From the NCBI GenBank assembly GCA_947628465.1, contig CANQZZ010000009.1, positions 1-25,131 of the forward strand: a stretch of 25,131 nt of DNA, given 5' to 3'. The notes below the pieces were generated by a model, which saw only the letters and a program-made list of their open reading frames with translations, was not told where the DNA came from and made no database searches. Shown in pieces: positions 1-6,763 of this stretch (position 1 is the first letter of the stretch; each line of letters opens with the position of its first letter). The translations under genes and the position numbers were made by a program. Source of the DNA: an uncultured Clostridia bacterium. GTDB taxonomy: Bacteria > Bacillota_A > Clostridia > TANB77 > CAG-508.

Positions 1-113
1 TATCTATGTTGTGGTTTTGTTGTCTTTAGGAGTTTCCAGCAATTAGATGTGTTATTTCATTACACATTGCTGTGTAATGGGCCTTATGTAGACTACTTAT
101 GCTACATTTAGTA
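1..113 (-). ncRNA. Group I intron 3 of the major capsid gene (5' part, runs off the window)
   Basis: The upstream exon ends GGCT at 117-114. The intron guide GGCC at 83-80 pairs with it as G-C, G-C, C-G and a terminal U.G, the hallmark of a group I 5' splice site. A perfect P2 hairpin follows at 79-58 (9-bp stem, GCAA tetraloop). Next comes the conserved core string AATTGCTGGAAACTCC near 45-30, almost the same as in intron 2. The P7 strands and the 3' splice site lie beyond position 1, so length and any internal ORF are unknown. The intron interrupts a conserved capsid motif just after SQG, and the next codon should begin with T and probably encodes Phe. Confidence is high that this is a group I intron and moderate for the exact junction. 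Confidence 0.75.
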
Positions 114-173
114 AGCCTTGAGACATAGTACCGTCGGCGAATCCAAGAAGCTGTGTGGGCACTACTGGCATAT
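114..173 (-). CDS. Major capsid protein, exon 3
   Basis: This 60-nt exon encodes (Y)MPVVPTQLLGFADGTMSQG. I recognise this as a conserved C-terminal stretch of T4 gp23-type capsid proteins, directly following the PYFAGTLNG...IYAP segment at the end of exon 2. Joining T536 to A173 makes a TAT (Tyr) codon and restores the frame without a stop. The exon ends at T114 in phase 1. It has no start or ribosome binding site of its own and makes sense only as an exon. Without splicing the capsid would end at a stop inside intron 2. The remaining capsid C-terminus must lie left of the window. Confidence 0.8.
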
Positions 174-535
174 CCTTTGTGTTCTATATGATTCGCTAAA
201 TCATATACTGTTTATACAGCTTGATATTTCTATCAAGAGCAGACTATATTATCAACCTCTACGGTTGTGTTCTCTTTCGGAAGTGCTTACTTCCTACTGG
301 GCGCTACCCCTTAGTCGTTGAACTTATTGGTTTATATTACTTAATAATAATACTACAAACCAATTTAGCTGCTGATTATCCAATCCTAATAATTTTCAAA
401 CATTCGCGCTTATTATTACTAATTACGCTGTAGTTTATTAGGCTCTAAGGACTTTCCAGCAATTTAGAACATTATCACTTATAAATTACTTTATAAGGCC
501 ACTGTGAAATTACGCTGCGATAGCGTAACAATTCA
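174..535 (-). ncRNA. Group I intron 2 of the major capsid gene (ORF-less, 362 nt)
   Basis: Exon 2 ends CCAT (539-536) and pairs with the guide GTGG (502-499), giving a terminal U.G. The P1 loop holds a hairpin TTACGCT/AGCGTAA (531-513). P2 is CTTATAAA-GTAA-TTTATAAG just after the guide. The core string AATTGCTGGAAAGTCC lies near 468-449. TAATCAGCAGC lies near 382-370, GTTCAACGACTA (P7 5' strand) near 321-309 and TATAGTC (P7 3' strand) near 249-241. P9-type hairpins follow, including CTTGATAGAAATATCAAG and ATATGATT/AATCATAT. The proposed last nucleotide is G174. There is no endonuclease gene, so mobility would need help in trans. The two short plus-strand open frames here are shadows. Confidence 0.85.
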
Positions 536-932
536 ATGGAGCATAGATTGCTGCGCTGGTCTGTAAATCAGAACCGTTTACACCAAATACATACTCATTA
601 GGATCAATGGCAGGAGATACATAAACCTTTAGGCCATTAAGAGTACCAGCGAAATAAGGACCGTTTACAATGCCCATAGGAGCAGCATTCCAGCCATTTA
701 AGAAAGGTAGAATAGTAAGAACATTGGAGCCAACAATCATGTATGTTGGAGCGAATTTCTGAGTACGCTGATAAATAACCGCTTTAGCTCTATTTACTAC
801 TTGGTTAAAGCCTTCAAAATACTGACTTCTGCTAATTCCCTGAAGGGTGGTGCTATCATAATCCTCAAAGTCGAGTGCGTCAATGTGCTCTGCACCTTTG
901 GATAGAAGCATAACACCCTCCGTGTCAATCTC
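536..932 (-). CDS. Major capsid protein, exon 2
   Basis: This exon encodes the second domain of a T4 gp23/HK97-fold major capsid protein, from EIDTEGVMLLSKGAEHIDAL to SAAIYAP. It includes the gp23-like stretches APTYMIVGSNVLTILPFL and GPYFAGTLNGLKVYVSPA. An ATG at 935 lies at the exon edge but has no ribosome binding site and sits inside the proposed intron 3' end (G933), so this is not an independent gene. Joining exon 1 (ending ...GELAY) to GAG at 932 gives LAYEIDTEG in frame, an expected gp23-type continuity. The exon ends at T536 in phase 1. The apparent tail LNCYAIAA before the TAA at 512 is intron translated in frame. It would assemble into the icosahedral head. Confidence 0.88.
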
Positions 933-1703
933 CATTTATCTTACGAATATATCGTTTCCATATATTCTCTATAAGTTATGAATTCCTTATAGATGAGACT
1001 ATATCATATTCCTTATTACCCTACTACCAAGTGATAAGGACCCTAGCACTTCCATCCCACTTGAGATGTACTCTACTCACTTCGTATAACTTTCGTTATC
1101 TTATTTTCAAATTCCCTACCTTTTATCCATTGGCGAAGAGGTATTCACATATTTCTATGTTTGGAATTTTCTAGTTTTCGATAGTCGTTGCACTTTACTT
1201 ATACTTTATGTTTCTTTCTCGGGAGCATTCCAAGTTTCCATCCATCTTTTAGATAAGATTCAACTTCATTTATTTTACATGTTTTGTTTACTAAACCGTT
1301 GTTTATCCATTTCTTATCCTGATTACTTAATCTATTCTTTAGTTTTGACTCTTCAGAATGATGTCTGCCGTACATCGGATTATTTGTTCCTGAACCTAGA
1401 TATTTTTCACCAAGAAATATCTCGGACTTACATCTTCCAATATATTTCTTACCATCGACAAGGTTTGTAGTTTCATAAACATAACCGAACATGTAAAAAC
1501 AACTCCTGCAAAAGTTATTTCAAATATCAAGTAGTAATTCAAATATTGCAGTATTTGAAAATGGTAGCTAACCACTGTCCCACTTACTAAGTATAAGTCT
1601 TAGCTCATGATTGCCTATTATACGATACTAGATATAATAGGTTTTCCATGAATTCACTAGGTTTTCTTAGTAAATTACTTTACTAAGCTACAAGTTTAAG
1701 TTT
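933..1703 (-). ncRNA. Group I intron 1 of the major capsid gene (771 nt, carries a GIY-YIG ORF)
   Basis: Exon 1 ends CTAT (1707-1704). P1 is CUAU|AA with UUGUAG (1693-1688), giving a U.G at the splice site. P2 follows at once as the perfect hairpin CTTAGTAAA-GTAA-TTTACTAAG (1687-1666). The P7 5' strand AACGACTA lies near 1192-1180 and the 3' strand GATATAGTC near 1014-1003. P9-like stems CTATAAG/CTTATAG and GAATATAT/ATATATTC come next, then a terminal G at 933. Exon 2 begins GAG, which can pair with CUU in the guide (P10). The endonuclease ORF (1492-1199) ends right before the P7 5' strand, so it sits in a peripheral loop. The upstream core differs from introns 2-4, suggesting a separate lineage or a changed core. 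Confidence 0.82.
1199..1492 (-). CDS. Degenerate GIY-YIG homing endonuclease inside capsid intron 1
   Basis: A 97-aa ORF with its own ribosome binding site (GCAGGAGTT, 10 nt before the ATG). It opens with GYVYETTN and KKYIGR, the two Tyr-containing strands of the GIY-YIG nuclease fold, then KYLGSG. It jumps directly to NPMYGRHHSEESKLK, a NUMOD3-type DNA-binding motif, and ends in a KKWINNGL...DGWKLG motif found in phage homing-endonuclease tails. The usual stretch of roughly 60 residues between YLGSG and NUMOD3, which carries the catalytic Glu and Asn, is absent. This looks like an in-frame internal deletion. The protein probably cannot cut DNA but may still bind it or help intron folding. 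Family assignment is good. Loss of activity is inferred. Confidence 0.82.
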   Translation of the reverse strand: MFGYVYETTNLVDGKKYIGRCKSEIFLGEKYLGSGTNNPMYGRHHSEESKLKNRLSNQDKKWINNGLVNKTCKINEVESYLKDGWKLGMLPRKKHKV

Positions 1704-2657
1704 ATAGGCCAATTCACCTTGAGCCTGCTGTGCAAGCTGGTCACCAAGGTCAAAGCCATAATCCTGCTTTGCCTGGAAAGCTGAAATCTGGCTGTAATAG
1801 ATTGCAATTCTACGAGCATGAGCACGTAAGGAAATAGCAGTCATCTGAGCTTTTAGTGTGGGTAGAGAAGTAGGTTCAACCTTCTGAGGAATCTCAACAT
1901 TGTTATAAATGTAAAGAACCTTTACAGTTGCACCAGTTAAATCTGTGAAGTTACCTTCATCTTCAACTGTACCGGCTTCATCTTTGTAGATTGTAGAAAG
2001 GTCAATCTTTGCTGCACCATCAGTAGTTAACCCAGTCATACCAGGACGATTATGTTGAGCTTGAATAGTGCTAGTAGCATCAGTAACAGGAGAATCAAAC
2101 TTTAACTTATCTACCGGTACATAACCAACTACACCATCTTTGTTTGTTACAACAATCTTCTTTACAGAAGCAACAGGAGTCCATTCAAGTTTTACTGATT
2201 GGTCAGCTGCTTTTGTTAGCCCAGTAAACTCATCTGCAACAGCAGAAGAGGTGTAACGCATACGGTCTTCGGTCATTTCACCAAGGCTGTATACGCTATT
2301 AAACATATCACCAACTGATACACCACCCTTTTGTGTGCCAGCTACATAGCGGAGGTATGTAACAAATCCAGTAAAGGAGGTCATTGGCTGTGTTAGCATG
2401 AGTTCAGGAAGAATTAGGTTTGGTAAAGAGATATTTGCAATATTCAAGCAAAATCTCTTGTAATCACCAAGAGCGGAACGCTGTGTAGGTGCGCTATGAT
2501 CAAATGCTTCGTTAATAAACTTGGAAGTATTGTTTAAGCAAGTAGCGACTAATAGCTTCTTCTGAGGGCTCATCTTTGCACCATTGTGAGTGCGCTGGTG
2601 AACAGACTCAGCAACTGCTAGACGCTTCTTATAGGCTTCTAATAAACTTGTTGCCAT
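1704..2657 (-). CDS. Major capsid protein, exon 1 (T4 gp23-like)
   Basis: N-terminal 318 codons of the major capsid protein. The start is ATG 2657 (MATSLLEAYKKRLA) because GAAAGGAAAG lies about 10 nt upstream. A TTG at 2675 is in frame but would put this site inside the gene. The stretch NISLPNLILPELMLTQPM followed by FVTYLRYVAGTQKGG matches the N-arm and capsid-shell region of gp23-type proteins. RAHARRIAIYYSQISAFQAK followed by QAQGELAY leads into the spliced continuation. The exon ends with TAT (Tyr) at 1704. In-frame translation of the intron adds KLKLVA and then a TAG, a false C-terminus. The gene follows the protease/scaffold gene by about 65 nt, as in T4. In T4-type phages the N-terminus is trimmed by the prohead protease; no cleavage site was identified here. 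Confidence 0.9.
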
Positions 2658-2721
2658 AAGTGTCTTTCCTTTCAATTTTCATTATAAGATTTTCAAGGTA
2701 CTATAGATTTTTTGTTATTTG

Positions 2722-4230
2722 TTAGTTAATGAACTGCATCAAGCTATCGTCTACAATATCGTCTGGGTTTGTAAATCTACTCGATACATCTTCGGACTTT
2801 GTAAATATTTCCTTGCTTCCTCTTGTATCAATAGGAAAAGGTAATCTACTAAAGTTCCTTCTTTGTGCTGCTAGATCCTCACAAATTCTGTCTATCTCTT
2901 TATAAGATTTACTTCCTTTGATAGAACTTCTCAGCTGTTCAACGCTTATGCCAACCATTGTTGACTTGCACTCAAGATATTTCTCAAAGGCTTCATTGAA
3001 CATTTTCTTGTACTTGTTTGTTTCTTCAAGAGCTTCGTTAAGTTTCTTATCAGCTGATTGTTCGTTGATAGTTGACTCGTGCTTTAATGATTGATAATCC
3101 TCTCTTAAAGCACTATATGCTCTTGAACGCTGGGACTTTGCTTTGTCCAACTCTTCTGAAAGTCTTATTGTTTCTTCCTTTAGTCTATTAGTATCTTCAT
3201 CCTTTGCTTTTAAGGACTCCACTAACTTATGTGACTTTTTCTGAACAGAATCAAATCTTGACTTCCATGTTTCAGTTAAACGCTGCTGTTCGGACAACTT
3301 AACATTTAGAGATGAAATCATTTTACGAGAATCAATAAGATTCTCCCTTAATGATTTTGAAGCACTTAATACAGGAGATAACTTGTCAAGTTGTTCCTGA
3401 AGATTATCATTTTCTCTTTTGAGTTTATTTTCCTTAGCATAGCTAACTGACAACTTCTCATTTAAGGAATTGACATTCTTCTGTAATTCTCTGTTATTCC
3501 TTAGTGCTTCTTGCAAACTTTTCTTAAACGGAGATTCGGCATTACCGACTTCTTTTGTCTCTGAAATGTTTGTCTTGCTTCCTTCATTTTGTTCCGTAGA
3601 ACTATCTATATCAATATGCAATTGAGCTAAACTTTCTTTCATTATCTTCTTATCATCTGCAGTTGCTTTTCTAAAAGATTCAGTTAATGCAACTTTCAAT
3701 GCTTTATTATCAGATAATGATTCACTAACTGGAGTTAGTCTTGCTTCTTTAACGGCTGGAAGTAAAACTGCGTCAAAAGCATTTAACTCATAAGAATCTG
3801 GGTCAACTACTTCATCGCCATTATAATCTTCATTTACTTCTCCATCACCACGGGAGCTAATCCCAATCTTATACCCATAATCGCAAAGACACTTTAATAT
3901 TCTTCCGTTCGGAGTATCAAGAATATCCCAACGGCCGTATAGCTTGCCATCTGGTCCTTTTGTTGGTTTTTCTGGCATACAAATAGCGATCTTTTCTAGA
4001 TCCGTTTCGCTTCTATCTACAGGGTGACCTAACTCACCAAATATACCGCCGTTTTCAAAATACTCTTCGACAATTGGGTCATTAAATGCTTTTTCCCACA
4101 ATTCTTCGGAATATTTTCTGCCATTGCGCGTTGCTGAAATAGTGTCTGCACAAGGTCCTTCAAGAGTACCTAATACGCCCTTCTTTTCAGAAGATGCTTT
4201 ATACTGTGCATTTTTTAATTCAGTTGGCAT
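2722..4230 (-). CDS. Prohead protease fused to coiled-coil scaffold (gp21/gp22-like)
   Basis: 502 aa. Residues 1-170 resemble the T4 gp21/S80-type prohead serine protease. They show GGIFGELGHP with the likely catalytic His69, KIGISSRGDG with Ser125/Ser126, and LNAFDAVLLPAVKEAR with Asp153 as possible third member. After a Ser/Asn/Glu-rich linker, residues about 225-420 form a long charged heptad-rich coiled coil typical of an internal scaffold (gp22 role). The C-terminus returns to mixed composition (RNFSRLPFPIDTRGSKEIF). In T4 these are two genes; here they are one ORF between the portal block and the capsid gene. It would build the core of the prohead and then digest it. The ribosome binding site is weak (GAAGAGTGGTG). 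Protease assignment is good and the scaffold role is inferred. Confidence 0.8.
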   Translation of the reverse strand: MPTELKNAQYKASSEKKGVLGTLEGPCADTISATRNGRKYSEELWEKAFNDPIVEEYFENGGIFGELGHPVDRSETDLEKIAICMPEKPTKGPDGKLYGRWDILDTPNGRILKCLCDYGYKIGISSRGDGEVNEDYNGDEVVDPDSYELNAFDAVLLPAVKEARLTPVSESLSDNKALKVALTESFRKATADDKKIMKESLAQLHIDIDSSTEQNEGSKTNISETKEVGNAESPFKKSLQEALRNNRELQKNVNSLNEKLSVSYAKENKLKRENDNLQEQLDKLSPVLSASKSLRENLIDSRKMISSLNVKLSEQQRLTETWKSRFDSVQKKSHKLVESLKAKDEDTNRLKEETIRLSEELDKAKSQRSRAYSALREDYQSLKHESTINEQSADKKLNEALEETNKYKKMFNEAFEKYLECKSTMVGISVEQLRSSIKGSKSYKEIDRICEDLAAQRRNFSRLPFPIDTRGSKEIFTKSEDVSSRFTNPDDIVDDSLMQFIN

Positions 4231-4286
4231 TGTGCTTACACCACTCTTCTAATATCTGTTCTATAATTCTATATACAATAATTAGT

Positions 4287-4739
4287 TTACTGTTTTAATT
4301 CAAGTGCTTTTAGGTCTGATCTTACTAAAGATAGAAATTGCTGACAAGTAATAAAATCACCTGTTTTTGAATAATTTAACAAGCACTTTAGTATTTCGTC
4401 AGTTCTTGCATGACAGAGGAACATATTTTTATCGTCTACTTTTTTGCTATAGATAAAAATTTGTGTTAATAATGCCGAAAGCGTTACTATAATATCTTTC
4501 GGTTCTTTTTCGTCCACTTGAACAATTTCTTTGTACAGTTTTGACTTTTTCTGATTATAGTTTCTTCTCAGATTTTCATAGAACATTGAAATATCCAATG
4601 GCCTGTGTTTGTTAATAAACTCCACACAATCAGGTTCAACATGTTCGCTGTTTAGTTGCTTTTCTATGTATTCCGAGCTGTCTACTCCAATTTGCTCTAA
4701 ATCTGTAAGAAGTAATATACAATCATTTCTAGTTATCAA
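4287..4739 (-). CDS. Unknown head-region protein between portal and protease genes
   Basis: The longest frame opens at TTG 4769, but the only good ribosome binding site (AAAGGAGAG) lies inside that frame. The real start is therefore probably TTG 4739, giving MITRNDCILLLTDLEQIG and about 150 aa. An ATG between them is out of frame and is followed at once by TAA. The protein is small, helical and charged, with LNSEHVEPDCVEFINKHR and a C-terminal SLVRSDLKALELKQ. It has no signal peptide, membrane segment or catalytic motif that I recognise. The position matches where T4 carries its small prohead-core genes (67 and 68), so a core or portal-accessory role is possible. That rests on position only. 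Confidence 0.75.
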   Translation of the reverse strand: MITRNDCILLLTDLEQIGVDSSEYIEKQLNSEHVEPDCVEFINKHRPLDISMFYENLRRNYNQKKSKLYKEIVQVDEKEPKDIIVTLSALLTQIFIYSKKVDDKNMFLCHARTDEILKCLLNYSKTGDFITCQQFLSLVRSDLKALELKQ

Positions 4740-4774
4740 TTTTACATTCTCTCCTTTTGGTATTACCAACTAGA

Positions 4775-6637
4775 TTATTGTTCTCCACTATCTAAATCTA
4801 CGCCTAATTCATCTGGACTTGGAAGAACTCCTCCTGTCTCTCCGCCTTCAGGTTCTTCTGGGTCTTCCCCACCTAATTCTTGACCAAAAGTATCATTAAA
4901 AGAGCGAGCAGTACCACCGTCAGAAGGACCACTATCTACATCAACATCTAAGTCAAGGTTATCTCCTCCCTCAGCGGACACTTCCTCATCGGAGTTTTTC
5001 TCTTCCTCTTGCTGAGCTTCTTGATCGTCTATCTGCTGCTGTAGTAATTCAATGACTTCGGAATCTTCAAGAACATTAGATAATAACGCTTTTAACATCT
5101 TATTTTTAATAATCGGGTCTTCTACATCAGATAGCATATTCATAATATCCGAGGTTAATTGAACTTTGCTACTCATGCTTTCTCGTCTATCAATTTCTTC
5201 TTGTGTTACAGGAGGAAGCATTTTAATGGTGAAATTATTTACATAAGACATTAAGCCCTTATCTATAAGAATAAGATTTACTGCGTCTGTAATAGCTTGA
5301 ATCATAGTATTCTGGATACGAACAACTTCTCTTGCGTATCTACTTGAAATAATACTTAATGACGTACCTCCATTAAATCCTACACTGTCATCGGTGTTAG
5401 AAAAATACTGCTTTGGTACCCGAAGATTGCCATACAATCTATTCAAATAGTAATCAAGGTCTGCTAATCCTTTAACATCAACATCTCCACCTAACTGAGA
5501 AATTGAAATGGAGCCTATGCCATTTTCTCCGTGAACAGGAACATAAACTGTATTCTCAATAGGTCCAGGATTAGTATATTCATTCATTGACTGATTGACA
5601 TTGATTGCAGCTTTCTGCTCAACCATCTGCTTTACTTTCATTAGAAGTTTAGTTACATTTTCTTTTGGCATATCTCCAACGTTTACTGAAACTAAACGAA
5701 TTACAGAGGACTTTGTTAATCTATTTAGTAATACAGATGCTTCAAGTAATTGTAAACTTCTCCAATCTTGAAATATATCTGCAAGCATGGATTCCCCTCT
5801 TCTGACACCATAAGATAATCCATTACTTCCAGAATCATAATCATCTTGATTTAGAAAAATATCAACGGTTTCTTCTTGTCTACTTACTCCATTTTCAAGA
5901 GCAGCGTGAACAAATTCTGTAGCTTCATATAAAGTAACATCCTGCTCCTTAAACTTATACTTATACGTTGAAAATTCAAGGCTATCTGTCTTTCCTACAA
6001 CGCTACTTATATCCGCTTTTACATAACCCATCGTCTTACCAAAACGAGTTAATTCAAACATTTCAGCAGGATTAGGAACCATCTCCATGTACAAAGCATA
6101 TCTATCATTATCCTTATATGCCTTTAGCTTAACATTTTCATTTAACTTATTTTTCTTCTTATTAAATAGCTGATCTTCATATTCAGACTCTCTGTATAAA
6201 CGCAAGTATACATCCCCATACTTGCACAAGCTATAAATCCACTTATAAATATTCTTATCTACATTAAAACTATCAAGAACAAAATTTACAAACTGTGCAA
6301 TCTTTGGGTCAGACGACTCTGCCCAAACAATATTACCTGCATCATTTCTTTGAGTGCTATCATCTGCATATGTTTCAATAACAGAACTTATTCTACCATC
6401 TTCGCACATAGTATCAAAGATATTATACATCTCATTTCTACTTTGTGCTGTTTGGGATAGTGAATTTATTCCAGCTAAATCAACCTTTGAAGCAAGGCCA
6501 GCGTCAATAATATTATTATACAGAGTATGATTTAAGTCCACATCATTCTTCTTGTTCTTAGATGGAACTTCTTTTGTCTTTTTATTGTATATTTCGGGCT
6601 GGTCTATAAAAATATTTTCATTTAATTCTTCACTCAT
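4775..6637 (-). CDS. Portal vertex protein (T4 gp20-like)
   Basis: 620 aa, somewhat longer than T4 gp20. ATG 6637 has a modest upstream site (GAGTGGTG). Typical gp20-type stretches are RNEMYNIFDTMCEDGRISSV, the YADDSTQRND region, ICSLCKYGDVYLRLY-like wording (here IYSLCKYGDVYLRLYRES) and DYYLNRLYGNLRVPKQYFS followed by SVGFNGGTSLSIISSRYARE. These belong to the clip and stem region lining the DNA channel. The C-terminal 80 residues are a low-complexity acidic tail (EEEKNSDEEVSAEGGDN, DLDVDVDSG, GGEDPEEPEGGE), longer than in T4. As a dodecamer it forms the entry vertex and docks the terminase encoded just upstream. Family confidence is high. The function of the acidic tail is unknown. Confidence 0.92.
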   Translation of the reverse strand: MSEELNENIFIDQPEIYNKKTKEVPSKNKKNDVDLNHTLYNNIIDAGLASKVDLAGINSLSQTAQSRNEMYNIFDTMCEDGRISSVIETYADDSTQRNDAGNIVWAESSDPKIAQFVNFVLDSFNVDKNIYKWIYSLCKYGDVYLRLYRESEYEDQLFNKKKNKLNENVKLKAYKDNDRYALYMEMVPNPAEMFELTRFGKTMGYVKADISSVVGKTDSLEFSTYKYKFKEQDVTLYEATEFVHAALENGVSRQEETVDIFLNQDDYDSGSNGLSYGVRRGESMLADIFQDWRSLQLLEASVLLNRLTKSSVIRLVSVNVGDMPKENVTKLLMKVKQMVEQKAAINVNQSMNEYTNPGPIENTVYVPVHGENGIGSISISQLGGDVDVKGLADLDYYLNRLYGNLRVPKQYFSNTDDSVGFNGGTSLSIISSRYAREVVRIQNTMIQAITDAVNLILIDKGLMSYVNNFTIKMLPPVTQEEIDRRESMSSKVQLTSDIMNMLSDVEDPIIKNKMLKALLSNVLEDSEVIELLQQQIDDQEAQQEEEKNSDEEVSAEGGDNLDLDVDVDSGPSDGGTARSFNDTFGQELGGEDPEEPEGGETGGVLPSPDELGVDLDSGEQ

Positions 6638-6763
6638 ATTTCACCACTCTGTATCGCCTTGCAGCATTAAAGCTGCTTTAATTTTATATGTTAGTAATAT
6701 ACTTTACTTGTAAGCTACATAATACCGCTTAATCACTTATATGCTACACATAATAAATACAAT

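Noticed and set aside
118..433. Two short plus-strand open frames near the left edge
   Set aside because: They overlap the capsid exon 3 and intron 2 on the opposite strand, have no ribosome sites and are explained by intron sequence.
510..935. A separate 141-aa gene starting at ATG 935
   Set aside because: There is no ribosome site. The text is the middle of a gp23-like capsid, and the ATG overlaps the end of intron 1. Its last eight residues are intron sequence.
933..1703. Group II intron or IS insertion in the capsid gene
   Set aside because: No GUGYG start, no AY end, no reverse transcriptase and no inverted repeats or target duplication. P1/P2/P7 pairing fits group I.
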